Part shown: positions 25,564 to 34,605 of the stretch, piece by piece
Layout: each line of letters starts with the position of its first letter
Numbering within the stretch: the stretch's first letter is position 1
Source: Actinomycetota bacterium
Lineage (GTDB): Bacteria > Actinomycetota > CADDZG01 > WHSQ01
DNA length: 53,078 nt
NCBI GenBank assembly: GCA_009380005.1
Contig: WHSQ01000015.1
Location: 1 to 53,078, forward strand
Direction: 5' to 3'
Program-made: the position numbers and the translations under genes
The notes under the pieces: model-generated
What the model saw: the letters and a program-made list of their open reading frames with translations, nothing else
Database searches by the model: none
What the model was told of the DNA's origin: nothing

Positions 25564-26281
25564 TCGCCTGTTCTTTTTCGGCCTTGTTCCGTACGGCCGA
25601 CAGAGCCAAGGTCTCGACGGCGGCGATCGAAGAGTTGCCGGGATCCAGACCGCGGATACGGACGAAGAATTCCTTGATCTCCCTTATGGCGCCGGGGCTC
25701 ATGTCGGCGAGTCCCTTCAGACGCTCGTCGACGGCTGCCTCCAGCTCCTCCGCCGGGACGACATCGGTGACGAGACCGAGGCGCTGTGCCTCGCGGGGAT
25801 CGATCGGATCGCCGGACGTCACCATGTCGTACGCAACCTTGTACGGGACCGTCTTGGCCAACCAGCTGATGACGACGCTGGGCGCGAGCCCACCGAGGAT
25901 CTCGGGGAACCAGAGGCGAACGCCTTCGGCCGCCACCGCGATGTCGGCGGCGGCCACGATCCCTACGCCGAAGCCTGCGGCGTCGCCCTGCACCTCGGCG
26001 ATGACGGTTAGAGGGGTGGTGCGCAGGGTCTCGCTGACGCGTACGATGCGCGCCGCTTCGTCACGGAGCGCAAGAGGCGTCTTGGCGGCTCGGTCGCGTC
26101 CGACGCAGAAGACCGGCCCCCTGGCCCGGATGCGGACGAAGCGGGCGCCGTCGCTTCCTGCGCCGTCGACGGCATCGCACAATGCAGTGATCATCTCGCC
26201 GGAGAACAGGTTCTCCTCGCCGCGGTCGACCGTGACGACGAGCGTATGGTCCTCCCGCTCGATCAGTAGACCCTCCACCAT
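25556..26281 (-). CDS. enoyl-CoA hydratase/isomerase-family (crotonase) protein
   Basis: A 241-residue crotonase-fold protein with the oxyanion-hole region VQGDAAGFGVGIVAAADIAVA and a later WFPEILGGLAPS segment. In enoyl-CoA hydratase two glutamates act; here the second (in FPEILGG) is kept, but the first lies in a GGGCELA-like position that reads FGVGIV, so it is missing. A function other than hydration, for example isomerisation, hydrolysis or decarboxylation of a CoA ester, is therefore likely. The frame extends to 26389, inside the aldehyde dehydrogenase; ATG 26281, directly after that gene's stop, is preferred. Confidence 0.85.
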   Translation of the reverse strand: MVEGLLIEREDHTLVVTVDRGEENLFSGEMITALCDAVDGAGSDGARFVRIRARGPVFCVGRDRAAKTPLALRDEAARIVRVSETLRTTPLTVIAEVQGDAAGFGVGIVAAADIAVAAEGVRLWFPEILGGLAPSVVISWLAKTVPYKVAYDMVTSGDPIDPREAQRLGLVTDVVPAEELEAAVDERLKGLADMSPGAIREIKEFFVRIRGLDPGNSSIAAVETLALSAVRNKAEKEQASA

Positions 26282-26283
26282 GT

Positions 26284-27804
26284 CTAGTTCAACCTCCTCG
26301 GTTGATCGTCTGAATACCAGTCGACGTCGCTTGTCTCCGTCCGCACGAACACGCTCCGCAGATGTGTGAAGTCGTTGAACGACTCCCAACCGCCCTCTCT
26401 ACCGACGCCGGAGTCCTTCACCCCGCCCCACGGGGAAGCGGGATCGAGCCGGTGGTGATCGTTGATCCAGACCATGCCGGCCTGGATCCCGGAGGCGACC
26501 CGATGCGCCCGCGCCACGTCTCGGGTCCACACGGCGGAGCCGAGCCCGAAGGGGATGTCGTTCGCCTTCTCGAGCCCGTCGGCTTCATCCTCGAACGGCA
26601 CGACGACCGCCACGGGACCGAAGATCTCCTCTTGCGCGCAGCGCATCTCGTTGCGGGCATCGACGACGACCGTCGGTTCGAAGTAGAACCCGCCGTCGAG
26701 AGGGGCCGGCATGTCGGGTATCCCGCCACCGGTGGTGACCCGGGCGTCCTCGTCTTTGGCGATCGATACGTACCCCTGCACGCGGTCACGCTGTCGCTGC
26801 GAGATCAGCGGCCCCATCTGCGTCGACGCGTCGGTCGGATCTCCGAGCCGGATCGCTCCGGCCCTCGCCGTGAACGCAGCCGTGAACTCGTCGTAGATGG
26901 ATCTCTGCACCAGGATGCGAGAGCCGCATATGCAGGTCTGGCCCGCGGCGATGAAGGCGCCGAACGCCGCCCCTGCGGCCGCCCGTTCGACCCCGGCATC
27001 GTCGAAGATGATCACGGGAGTCTTCCCGCCCAGCTCGGTGGTTGCCCGGGCGAATCTCGATGCTGCTGCGATGCCTATGGCGCGGCCGACCTCGGTGCTT
27101 CCGGTGAAGGTGATCTTGGATACGCCGGGATGCTCCGCCAGGGCTCGCCCCGCCGAGGCGCCCAGACCGGTGACGACGTTGATGACGCCTTCGGGTATGC
27201 CGGAGTCGAGAGCGATCCGCGCCAGCTCGAGCGTGGTCAGCGGCGTCAGCTCGGAGGGCTTGATCACGACGGTGTTGCCGGTCGTGATCGCGGGGGCCAG
27301 GCTCTTGGCGAGGATCATGAGCGGGTGGTTGAACGGCGTCAGGAGTCCGCAGACGCCCAAGGGAAAACGTTGCAGGTAGTTCAGATAGCCGTCACCTGCT
27401 GGGACGACGTCGGTTCGTTGCGCGAGGGCGAGCGCGGCGGCGTACCGGAACCATTCCGGCAGGCGACCGACCTGGGCGCGGGTTTCGATGATCGGCCGCC
27501 CGTTGTTGGCGGTCTCCAACCGGAACAGTCGCTCGATGTTCTCCTCGATAGCGTCTGCGAAGTGGTTCACCGCGCGCGCCCGGTCCTTGGCGGACACGCG
27601 CGGCCAGGGGCCCTGCTCGAAAGCGGTCTTGGCCGCGCGGACCGCAACGTCGACGTCTTCGGCGTGACCCGCCGGCACCTCGGCTATGCGTCGACCGGTC
27701 GCAGGATTCAGAACATCGAGCCACTCGCCGCCCGCGGCTTCACGCTCTTTCCCTTCGATGAGCATGGCCCTGCGCTCGGTCGCCGAGCCCATCGCGCTCA
27801 TCAT
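26284..27804 (-). CDS. NAD(P)-dependent aldehyde dehydrogenase
   Basis: A 506-residue aldehyde dehydrogenase. The family features are all present: Asn in LTPFNHPLMI, cofactor loop FTGSTEVGRAIG, catalytic Glu in TTELGGKTPVI, nucleophile Cys in AGQTCICGSR, and EEIFGPVAVV near the C terminus. The WPRVSAKDRARAVNHFADAIEEN start is typical of betaine/semialdehyde-type members. It oxidises an aldehyde to an acid. The start overlaps the cyclase-family stop (ATGA), and two adjacent ATG codons (27804 and 27801) are possible. Confidence 0.93.
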   Translation of the reverse strand: MMSAMGSATERRAMLIEGKEREAAGGEWLDVLNPATGRRIAEVPAGHAEDVDVAVRAAKTAFEQGPWPRVSAKDRARAVNHFADAIEENIERLFRLETANNGRPIIETRAQVGRLPEWFRYAAALALAQRTDVVPAGDGYLNYLQRFPLGVCGLLTPFNHPLMILAKSLAPAITTGNTVVIKPSELTPLTTLELARIALDSGIPEGVINVVTGLGASAGRALAEHPGVSKITFTGSTEVGRAIGIAAASRFARATTELGGKTPVIIFDDAGVERAAAGAAFGAFIAAGQTCICGSRILVQRSIYDEFTAAFTARAGAIRLGDPTDASTQMGPLISQRQRDRVQGYVSIAKDEDARVTTGGGIPDMPAPLDGGFYFEPTVVVDARNEMRCAQEEIFGPVAVVVPFEDEADGLEKANDIPFGLGSAVWTRDVARAHRVASGIQAGMVWINDHHRLDPASPWGGVKDSGVGREGGWESFNDFTHLRSVFVRTETSDVDWYSDDQPRRLN

Positions 27805-28574
27805 GAGTCTTCTTCGTCCCAGAGGGCTATGGGCCTGATGGGGCTCCCCGTCATACCGATGAACCGTAGCGGAAGCATCATGTACCAGAAGCCTTGATGC
27901 ATCGGGATCTTGGTCATGTTGGCGACCAGCTCGGTGTGAACGACGAGGCGTTCACCGTGGGCCTTATGGTTCGGGTATCGGAGGTTGGACGGATTGTCCG
28001 TCGACACCGCATCGGTGCATAGGTTCACGATGCCTTGATCCAACAACCACCGTGATGCTTCCTCGCCCATCCCCGGATACTCGGTGAGGAACCTCTTGGG
28101 GTCCTCGGTCCAGAGTGGCTCGACCCCGGTGTGGTACAGGAGCGTGGATCCCGGCTCTACCGTCACCTCGGCTTCGTCGAGGGCGCGTTTCAATCGATCA
28201 AGGCTGATGTCCGTCCGGGGTTCGCAGCCCGAAAGATCGATCCACGCGGCCGGGGTGATCATCGTGGCCAGAGGGATGGCATCCACGCTGAGGTCCGGCC
28301 GGTTCGGGTTGAAATGGAACACCGCGTCGACGTGCGTCGACACGTGCTCGCACAGCGACATCCCGCGAACCCCGTACCCCCAGAAATCGGTGTCGCCCAT
28401 GCGCATCAGCGACTCTTCGTGGGTCAGGTGCCACCAGGTAGCCACCTTCATGTGGCCGGGATAGACGGGGATGTCGTCGGAAAGTTCGTGCCCGAGGTCG
28501 AGGGCCCTCATCGGCCGCCCGAAGACGTTCAGCACCTGGGTCTCTTCGTAGCCGGTGCGTTCGATGGCTTCCAC
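27801..28574 (-). CDS. cyclase-family metal-dependent hydrolase (kynurenine formamidase/isatin hydrolase-like)
   Basis: A 257-residue member of the cyclase family (PF04199 type). The metal-binding motif CEHVSTHVDAVFHF corresponds to the family's HxGTHxDxxxH signature, with Ser in the Gly position. Known members hydrolyse amide or lactam bonds (kynurenine formamidase, isatin hydrolase), so a ring-opening hydrolysis is a reasonable inference. It begins at GTG 28574 with GGGAGG upstream and leads the unit with aldehyde dehydrogenase, crotonase and SDR. It is divergent from the paired cupin genes across site e. Confidence 0.88.
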   Translation of the reverse strand: MEAIERTGYEETQVLNVFGRPMRALDLGHELSDDIPVYPGHMKVATWWHLTHEESLMRMGDTDFWGYGVRGMSLCEHVSTHVDAVFHFNPNRPDLSVDAIPLATMITPAAWIDLSGCEPRTDISLDRLKRALDEAEVTVEPGSTLLYHTGVEPLWTEDPKRFLTEYPGMGEEASRWLLDQGIVNLCTDAVSTDNPSNLRYPNHKAHGERLVVHTELVANMTKIPMHQGFWYMMLPLRFIGMTGSPIRPIALWDEEDS

Positions 28575-28622
28575 GATCCTCCCGCGGTGATGGTTTGGCC
28601 TCCGTTGCCGGGCTCGGAGGGT

Positions 28623-28643
28623 CTATATATTATGTACGATATC
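28623..28643. promoter_or_regulatory. AT-rich operator/promoter-like element (site e)
   Basis: CTATATATTATGTACGATAT lies 49 bp from the cyclase-family start and 123 bp from the cupin start. It includes TATGTAC, as in site f, and is immediately followed by a hairpin. Confidence 0.55.
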
Positions 28644-28663
28644 GGCTCCGGCGGAAGGAGCCG
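28643..28663 (+). other. hairpin in the leader of the paired-cupin operon
   Basis: CGGCTCC and GGAGCCG form a 7-bp stem with a 7-base loop, immediately after site e. If transcription starts in site e, the hairpin sits at the 5' end of the plus-strand message and may protect it. Confidence 0.35.
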
Positions 28664-28765
28664 GTACGGGGGGATGGGTGGACCCCATTACAGGGGCCGA
28701 GCGCAGACCCTCCTGGACCTGCGTGCGTGGGCGGTCGAGGACCCGTCCGAGGTTAGGAGGAGACC

Positions 28766-29119
28766 ATGGGACTTGTTAGGTGGGACGAGGACACCGATCA
28801 TCTCGTATCCGGCGGCTACTCGGCAGCCCGGGGTCCCGTGCTCCGTAGCGAGAAGCAAGAAGTCACCAAGGTCAGGTTCAAGGCCGGCGAAGGCGCACAC
28901 GAACACAGCCATCCCGAGGAGCAGACGTTCTACGTCCTCGAGGGACGACTGCGGGTAACGCTCGACGGCGGGGAGCCGTACGAGGTCGGCCCGCACGAGG
29001 GCAGCTTCCATCCCTCCAACATGCCTCACAAGGTCGAAGCGCTCGAGGACACGGTGGCGATCAGCTTCAAGAACATCGTCGATCCCAGCGGCTACGAACC
29101 GACCGGCAAGCTCAATTAG
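28766..29119 (+). CDS. single-domain cupin protein (first of a pair)
   Basis: A 117-residue cupin. The metal motif GEGAHEHSHPEEQTFYVLEG (about residues 44-63) holds the expected His, His, Glu, and the second motif centres on HPSNMPHKVEAL. Proteins of this size are often small-molecule dioxygenases, isomerases or sensors; no reaction can be assigned. AGGAGGAG lies just before the ATG. It is followed after 25 bp by a second cupin with the same layout, and about two-fifths of positions look identical by eye, so this is probably a duplicated or heteromeric pair. Confidence 0.87.
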   Translation: MGLVRWDEDTDHLVSGGYSAARGPVLRSEKQEVTKVRFKAGEGAHEHSHPEEQTFYVLEGRLRVTLDGGEPYEVGPHEGSFHPSNMPHKVEALEDTVAISFKNIVDPSGYEPTGKLN

Positions 29120-29144
29120 GCCACCGACCAGTTAGGAGACGAAG

Positions 29145-29522
29145 ATGCCTTTCTTCCACTTCGACAACATGGAGAAAGAGTACGCGACGCCGAAGTATTC
29201 GACGGCGTTCGGCGAGCTCGTCGCGGGCGACAAGCTCGAGATGGGCCGCCTGACGTTCGAAGCGGGCGAGGGCGCGGTCGAACACGCGCACCCGCAGGAA
29301 CAGATCATGTACGTGATCTCCGGCCGGCTGAAGGTGGAATTCGCGGACGAGACCCAGGAGATCGGTCCGGGGTCGGCGTTCGTGGCTCCATCCAACATGA
29401 AGCATCGAGTCACCGCGCTCCAGAACACCACGGTCATCAGCGTCAAGGACCTGGTGGACGGTATCGGGCACAAGCTGGCGCCGGACGAAAAGGACCGTCT
29501 CGAGGAACTCGGCAAGATCTAG
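29145..29522 (+). CDS. single-domain cupin protein (second of a pair)
   Basis: A 125-residue cupin with metal motif GEGAVEHAHPQEQIMYVISG and second motif APSNMKHRVTAL. It is a paralogue of the upstream cupin and starts with ATG preceded by TTAGGAGACGAAG. The C-terminal tail (DGIGHKLAPDEKDRLEELGKI) is charged and absent from its partner. It lies 14 bp before the ACMSD-like amidohydrolase, suggesting the cupins and that enzyme act on one intermediate. Substrate and metal are unknown. Confidence 0.87.
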   Translation: MPFFHFDNMEKEYATPKYSTAFGELVAGDKLEMGRLTFEAGEGAVEHAHPQEQIMYVISGRLKVEFADETQEIGPGSAFVAPSNMKHRVTALQNTTVISVKDLVDGIGHKLAPDEKDRLEELGKI

Positions 29523-29536
29523 GCATAGGCGCCACC

Positions 29537-30535
29537 TTGGCCGGTCAGCGTGCCTATCGGATAGACGTTCACAGGCATTACTTCCCGAGTTTCCTGGTCG
29601 GGGACGCTCGCGAGGGTTCTGCGATCGACGGGCTCCGCGTCGAGGGCGACGTCGTCATGCACCGGCAGGGATACAACTATCCCCTCGATGCCGAGTTCCA
29701 CGACATCGAGGCGATGGTCGGCAGCCTCGACGCCGGCGAAGTGGATCACGCAGTGATGTCGGTGGCGCCGACGCTGTACTTCTACAACGCGGCCCCCGCC
29801 GAAGCCGTCGCTTTCTGCCGCCGTACCAACGATTGGATCGTCAAGTCGGGGGCCGAGCTAGGCGGACGCGTGAGTGGCATGGCGAACCTGCCGATGCAGG
29901 ATCCCGATGCAGCTACGGTAGAGCTTCGTCGCTGCGTGGAAGAGCTCGGCATCCGTTCTGCGCAGATCGGGACCGATATAGAAGGCGTGCCGCTGGATGA
30001 TCCAAGGTACGAAAGCTTCTTCGCGGTGGCCGACGAATTGGGAGCCGTCTTCTTGCTGCATCCGTACTTCGTGGGACCCAGGCCGGGGTTCGAGGACTTC
30101 TACATGACGAACCTGGTCGGGCTTCCTCTCTCTACGACCATGGCCGCGGCTCGGTTGTTCTACTCCGGTTTCTTCGCCCGCCACGGCGTTCGTTTCGTCC
30201 TGGTGCATGGTGGGGGTTACATGCCCTACAAGATCGGCAGGTTGGACCGAGGCTACGACGTGCGTCCGGAGAGCTCGTCCATGTCGGACCGGCGCCCCAG
30301 CGGATGGCTCGATCATGTCTACTACGACACCCTCACCCACAACGCGAAGGCCCTCCGCTTCCTGATCGACCTCGCCGGCGCAGACCACGTCCTGTTCGGC
30401 ACGGATCTTCCGTTCGACATGACGGACCCGGAGCAGGAGCGTGTGATCGACGAACTACCGGCTGAAGTCGGACGCAAGGTCTGGGGTGAGAACGCCATGG
30501 ACCTCCTCGGGATAGCGGTTCCGTCGGCGGACTAG
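29537..30535 (+). CDS. ACMSD-like amidohydrolase (amidohydrolase 2 family), copy 1
   Basis: A 332-residue amidohydrolase-2 protein. The metal motif is YRIDVHRHYFPSFL (HxH), with later His in LHPYFVGPRPGFEDF and LVHGGGYMPYKIGR, and the final Asp in LFGTDLPFDM. Relatives are aminocarboxymuconate-semialdehyde and resorcylate decarboxylases or hydrolases, so it probably removes a carboxyl group or hydrolyses a ring product. The TTG start lacks an ideal ribosome binding site but begins just before the conserved strand. It is a paralogue of the enzyme at 38022-39020, about half identical by eye. Confidence 0.88.
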   Translation: MAGQRAYRIDVHRHYFPSFLVGDAREGSAIDGLRVEGDVVMHRQGYNYPLDAEFHDIEAMVGSLDAGEVDHAVMSVAPTLYFYNAAPAEAVAFCRRTNDWIVKSGAELGGRVSGMANLPMQDPDAATVELRRCVEELGIRSAQIGTDIEGVPLDDPRYESFFAVADELGAVFLLHPYFVGPRPGFEDFYMTNLVGLPLSTTMAAARLFYSGFFARHGVRFVLVHGGGYMPYKIGRLDRGYDVRPESSSMSDRRPSGWLDHVYYDTLTHNAKALRFLIDLAGADHVLFGTDLPFDMTDPEQERVIDELPAEVGRKVWGENAMDLLGIAVPSAD

Positions 30536-30545
30536 CGGGGTCGGC

Positions 30546-31883
30546 GTGAAGGGTTCGTACGCACGCATCAGCGTGGTCCTGTTCGCCGCGGGCATGGCGG
30601 GGACGGTCGCCAACGTTTCCGTCACGGTTGTGACGTCGTCACTGGCGCGGGAGTGGGGCCTCCCCCTGAGTCAGGTCGCGGTCGCCGTGCTCGCCCAGAA
30701 CGTCGCGATGGCCTTCGTCATGCCCGTCGCCGGCCTAACGGCGGGTCGCTATGGGATGCGAGCTCTGTTGATCCTGGGCGGAGGGACGCTCGCCGTCTCG
30801 TCGATCCTGCTGTTGTTCGCCCAAGACCTCACCCTGCTGACGATCGGCCGGCTCGGCCAGGGCGCGGGCATGGCCGCGGTCACCCCGACGGCAGTGCAGG
30901 CTTCGAACAACCTCCTGTCGCGCGCCGACCACGCGAGAGCGCTCGGTTGGTGGTCGGCGGCGAACGGCGCCGGGCTCGCGCTCGGCCCCGTGATGGGAGG
31001 TGGGCTCTTCGACCTCGGCGGATGGAGGTTGGTGCCGTTACCGACGCTGTTCATCGCCCTCCTCGTGATCGTTTCGACCCTCCGCGGCGTGCCCGGCGGG
31101 ATCCGATACGAGGGGCCGACACGCCTCTTCGGCGTGATCATGCTGTCCCTGGTGGCCGGGATCTCGGTCGCCGTCCTGTCCGCGATCTCGGTCGGGGCGC
31201 TCGCGGCGGCTGCGATCGGCGCCCTGGTACTGACGGCGATCCTTGCGTACTCGTTGCTCGGACGCAGACGATCTGAACTACCCCTCCACTGGCTCAAGGA
31301 CCTGATGGTGCGGCGGTCGGGGACCGGGGCGTCGATGCAGATGTTCATCAACGGGATGGTGCAGGTAGGGGTCCCGGCATGGCTCGTCACCGAGGCCATC
31401 ACTTCTTCGGGCGGAGCGGGGGTGACCTTACTGGCGATGACGCTGACGATGACGGTCATGGGACCCGTCACCGGTCGCAGGTTCCACGTGTCCTACGCGC
31501 GCTGGTTCAAGGTCGGAGCTCTCTTGTGCGCGGCGGGCGTTGCCGGTCTCGCGCTGTCGGCGAGCGTCGCTCCGTGGTGGATAGCTTGGCCTACGCTCGT
31601 CATCACCGGTCTTGGCGCCGGTTCCCTCCTGACTCCCTCTTTCCAAGCGTTCAGCGCGACCGCTCCGGGGAGGGACGGCGTCGGGATAGCGATGTACAAC
31701 CTGTGCCGGCTTTCATCCTTCGCGGTGGGTGGCATCGTCGCCGCAGCAGCGGTGGACGGCGGTGCCCCGTGGATCGCGTTCCTCGTCGGGGCGAGCATCT
31801 GTCTGCTGCTCCTGACGAGATCCTTCCCATCGACCCCGAGCCCGGCTCCGGCGACACGGCCGTCGGACATCGAGGTGGGCTAG
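30546..31883 (+). CDS. MFS transporter
   Basis: A 445-residue membrane protein with about 12-14 hydrophobic segments, starting VVLFAAGMAGTVANVSVTVV. The loop-2/3 region AGLTAGRYGMRALLILGG has the G-x-x-x-D/R-x-x-G-R pattern of the major facilitator superfamily, and motif C-like AANGAGLALGPVMGG occurs in the fifth helix, as in drug/proton antiporters. It exports or imports a pathway compound; direction is unknown. The GTG start at 30546 is 10 bp after the amidohydrolase. Its stop shares bases with the convergent 2Fe-2S subunit stop (CTAG). Confidence 0.88.
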   Translation: MKGSYARISVVLFAAGMAGTVANVSVTVVTSSLAREWGLPLSQVAVAVLAQNVAMAFVMPVAGLTAGRYGMRALLILGGGTLAVSSILLLFAQDLTLLTIGRLGQGAGMAAVTPTAVQASNNLLSRADHARALGWWSAANGAGLALGPVMGGGLFDLGGWRLVPLPTLFIALLVIVSTLRGVPGGIRYEGPTRLFGVIMLSLVAGISVAVLSAISVGALAAAAIGALVLTAILAYSLLGRRRSELPLHWLKDLMVRRSGTGASMQMFINGMVQVGVPAWLVTEAITSSGGAGVTLLAMTLTMTVMGPVTGRRFHVSYARWFKVGALLCAAGVAGLALSASVAPWWIAWPTLVITGLGAGSLLTPSFQAFSATAPGRDGVGIAMYNLCRLSSFAVGGIVAAAAVDGGAPWIAFLVGASICLLLLTRSFPSTPSPAPATRPSDIEVG

Positions 31884-32356
31884 ACGGGGTCCTCGGGTAT
31901 CAGCGCCTCGAGCGCCTCGAGGACCTGGGGGTAAGTGCCGCATCGACATAAGTTCCCGCCCAGAGCTTCGCGCGCCCCCTCCACCGTGGGATCTTCTGTG
32001 CCGTCGAGGTAGGCCCGCACCATGAGGACCATCGCCGGGATGCAGTAGGAGCATTGGAACGCGTTGTTCTCGACGAACCTTTCCTGCACCTCGTCGAGCG
32101 CTCCGTTCGGGCCGACCAAGCCTTCGGACGTGACGATCTCACGACCTTCGTGCAGCGCGGTGAGCGTGATGCACGAGCTGATGGCGCGGCCGTCCACCAG
32201 GACGGTGCACGTTCCGCAGATCCCTATCCCGCACGTGCCTCGAACGCTGGTCAGACCCAGGTCACGGAGCGTCTCGAGCAGGAAGTCGGAGTTCGATATC
32301 TCGGTCTCGACCTTCTCGCCGTTGATGTTCAGGAGCGCCGGCATCCGATCGGTCAC
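31880..32356 (-). CDS. molybdenum hydroxylase small (2Fe-2S) subunit
   Basis: A 158-residue subunit with two iron-sulfur centres: plant-type ferredoxin motif CGIGICGTCTVLVDG followed by a fourth Cys, and the alpha-helical cluster CSYC plus NLCRCGTYP. This is the standard small subunit of xanthine-oxidase-family enzymes (CoxS, NdhS or QorS type) that pass electrons from molybdenum to FAD. GTG 32356 is chosen because GGAGGAGG lies upstream and it overlaps the large-subunit stop (GTGA). The longer frame from 32719 is a shadow of the large-subunit gene. Confidence 0.93.
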   Translation of the reverse strand: MTDRMPALLNINGEKVETEISNSDFLLETLRDLGLTSVRGTCGIGICGTCTVLVDGRAISSCITLTALHEGREIVTSEGLVGPNGALDEVQERFVENNAFQCSYCIPAMVLMVRAYLDGTEDPTVEGAREALGGNLCRCGTYPQVLEALEALIPEDPV

Positions 32357-34605
32357 GAGGCCTCCTCCCGGGCCCGGAGCGCCCTCAGTACGCGTTCGGG
32401 GGTCATCGGCAGATCGTGGATCCTGACGCCCGTGGCCGCGAAGAGCGCGTTGCCGATGGCCGGAGCGATGCACGGGATCGTCATCTCGCCGACGCCGTGC
32501 ACGTCGGGATCCGGCTCGAGGCTCTCCACCGCGCTGCTGGTCAGCCGCTTCGGGATGTCCAGGATCGAAGGGATCATGTAGTCGGACAGGTTCGGATTGA
32601 CGAGTTGACCGGAGTCGTAGACGAGCTCTTCGAAGAGTGCCTGACCGAGTCCGAAGATGATGTTGCCCTCGTTCTGCTGGCGGACCCGTGTCGGGCTGAT
32701 GACCCGTCCCGCGTAGCACGCCCCGTGGCAGTTCAACACCTCGATCTTGCCGGTCTGCAGGTCGACCTCGATCTCGACCGCAACGGCGCCTTCGTGCCAG
32801 TGCACGGAGGCTTGGCCCTGGCCCGTCTCGGGATCGAGGGTCGCCATCCCACCCTCGCTCTGGAAGACGCCCTCGACCTCCAGTGCGGGCAGCTCCGCCT
32901 CGCGGAGCAGGTCGGCGTAGCTCACGGCGCGCTCTGGTGCAGCGGCCCGGAAGACGGTTCCGCCCTCGAAGCGCAACTCTCCTGCCGTCGTGGTCAGATG
33001 TTCCTCGGCCAGGCCCGCGAGCTCGTCCTTCAGCTTGCGTGCGGCGTCTTTGATGGCCGCGCCCATGGAGAAGGTCGCGCGGCTGGAGGCCGTCGTCGTG
33101 TCGAACGGCGCCTGGAAGGTGTCCGGCAGCGGGATGGTGATCCGCTCGATCGGCACGCCGGTGTAGGCAGCCGTCATCTGCATCAGCGTGGTGCCGGCAC
33201 CCTGGCCCATCTCGACGGTGGCGCAGAACGCGGTAAGCATCCCGTCGTCGTCCAGTCGCAGGCGCGCCTCCGAGCGCGACGGCGTCAAGGTGCTCTTGAT
33301 CATCACCGCGACTCCCCTGCCTCGCGCGCGACCGGCGGGGGCAGGATCCGCGGGCCCCCGAGACCAGATCGCCTCGGTTACATCGTCGAGAAGCTCATCG
33401 AAATGAACGTCGTGCATCTTCTCCCCGGTGATGAACTCGTCACCGTCGGAAAGAAGATTGCGGCGGCGGATCTCGATCGGGTCGATCCCGAGGTCGTGAG
33501 CGATGTCGTCCATCTGTTGTTCGTAGGCCCAGCAGAGCTGGGACGTCATCGCACCCCGGAACGGTCCGGTCGGTACGGTGTTCGTGTAGCGGGCGGTGGA
33601 ATCGATCCAGACGTGCGGGATGCGGTAGGGGCCGCTTGCCCTCGTCATGGCCTGACCGGCGCCGAGCGGGCTCGATACCGCGTAGGCGCCGGCGTTGAAC
33701 ACCGCGCGCACGCGCCGGGCGACGATGGTTCCATCGGTCTTGACTCCGGTCCGAAGCGCGATGTGTGCCGCGTGCTTACCAAGGGTGTTGAACACCTCGG
33801 GCCGGGTTAGTACCAGCCGGACGGGACATCCTGCCGCCAGCGCCGCGCATGCGACGAGCGGCTCGATCTTGACGCCGCCTTTGGCCCCGTAACCGCCTCC
33901 GAGGTTGAACGTCTTTATGCGGAGTCGCTCGTCGGGCAGCCCGAAGGTCTTCTTCAGAGCCGTGTGGACCATGTAGGGAGCCTGGGCCGCCGTCCACACC
34001 TCCAGCACGTCGCCCTCGAAGCGTGCCAGCGCGACGTGTGGCTCCATCGGGACGTGGCTCGCCGGGGGGGACGTGTACTCGGCTTCGTAGACCCGGTCCG
34101 CGAGTGCCCAGCCGGTTTCGATATCGCCGTGCCGGAGACGCCACGTCCCGCAGTCGTTGTCGGGCCACTCGTCGTGGATCGGGGGAGCTTCCGGCGTCAT
34201 CGCCTCGCGAGCGTCGGTTACGAACGGCAGCTCCTCGAAGTCGACGTCGATCCAACCCGCCGCCTCTTCGGCCTGTGCTTCGGTGTCCGCAACCACCAGG
34301 GCGACGGCTTCCCCCTCGTGCCGGACCTTGTCGATGGCCAGCACGGGCTGGTCGTTCCGGAGGCCGCCGTAGTAGGGATCGACGCCGAGCTCTGCGAGGG
34401 AAGCGCCCGTGAGCACGGCCCTTACGCCCGGCATCCGGGCGGCCTCGGATGTCTCGATCGACCGTATGAGCCCGTGGGGGACGGGGCTGCGGACGACCTT
34501 GACGTGCGCCATCCCCGGCATCGCCTGGTCGATCGTCATGGGTATCGCCCCCGTGACGCGCTCGCGCGCGTCGATCATGGGGATGTCCGCGAACGTTTCG
34601 CTCAT
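32353..34605 (-). CDS. molybdenum hydroxylase large (molybdopterin) subunit
   Basis: A 750-residue large subunit of the xanthine oxidase family. The a/b hammerhead domain is at the N terminus and the molybdopterin-binding domains follow. The catalytic glutamate is in VHGVGEMTIPCIAP near the C terminus, and the Mo-site arginine region is TGPFRGAMTSQ. True form I CO dehydrogenases have an AYRCSFR loop there, which is absent, so this is a hydroxylase of another carbon, most likely of an N-heterocycle or aldehyde. It uses water as the oxygen donor. It overlaps the FAD gene and the small-subunit gene by four bases each. Confidence 0.92.
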   Translation of the reverse strand: MSETFADIPMIDARERVTGAIPMTIDQAMPGMAHVKVVRSPVPHGLIRSIETSEAARMPGVRAVLTGASLAELGVDPYYGGLRNDQPVLAIDKVRHEGEAVALVVADTEAQAEEAAGWIDVDFEELPFVTDAREAMTPEAPPIHDEWPDNDCGTWRLRHGDIETGWALADRVYEAEYTSPPASHVPMEPHVALARFEGDVLEVWTAAQAPYMVHTALKKTFGLPDERLRIKTFNLGGGYGAKGGVKIEPLVACAALAAGCPVRLVLTRPEVFNTLGKHAAHIALRTGVKTDGTIVARRVRAVFNAGAYAVSSPLGAGQAMTRASGPYRIPHVWIDSTARYTNTVPTGPFRGAMTSQLCWAYEQQMDDIAHDLGIDPIEIRRRNLLSDGDEFITGEKMHDVHFDELLDDVTEAIWSRGPADPAPAGRARGRGVAVMIKSTLTPSRSEARLRLDDDGMLTAFCATVEMGQGAGTTLMQMTAAYTGVPIERITIPLPDTFQAPFDTTTASSRATFSMGAAIKDAARKLKDELAGLAEEHLTTTAGELRFEGGTVFRAAAPERAVSYADLLREAELPALEVEGVFQSEGGMATLDPETGQGQASVHWHEGAVAVEIEVDLQTGKIEVLNCHGACYAGRVISPTRVRQQNEGNIIFGLGQALFEELVYDSGQLVNPNLSDYMIPSILDIPKRLTSSAVESLEPDPDVHGVGEMTIPCIAPAIGNALFAATGVRIHDLPMTPERVLRALRAREEAS

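Noticed and set aside
26362-27897. 511-codon plus-strand frame opposite the aldehyde dehydrogenase
   Set aside because: Shadow of a well-conserved gene; composition is Arg/Gly/Asp-rich without domain features.
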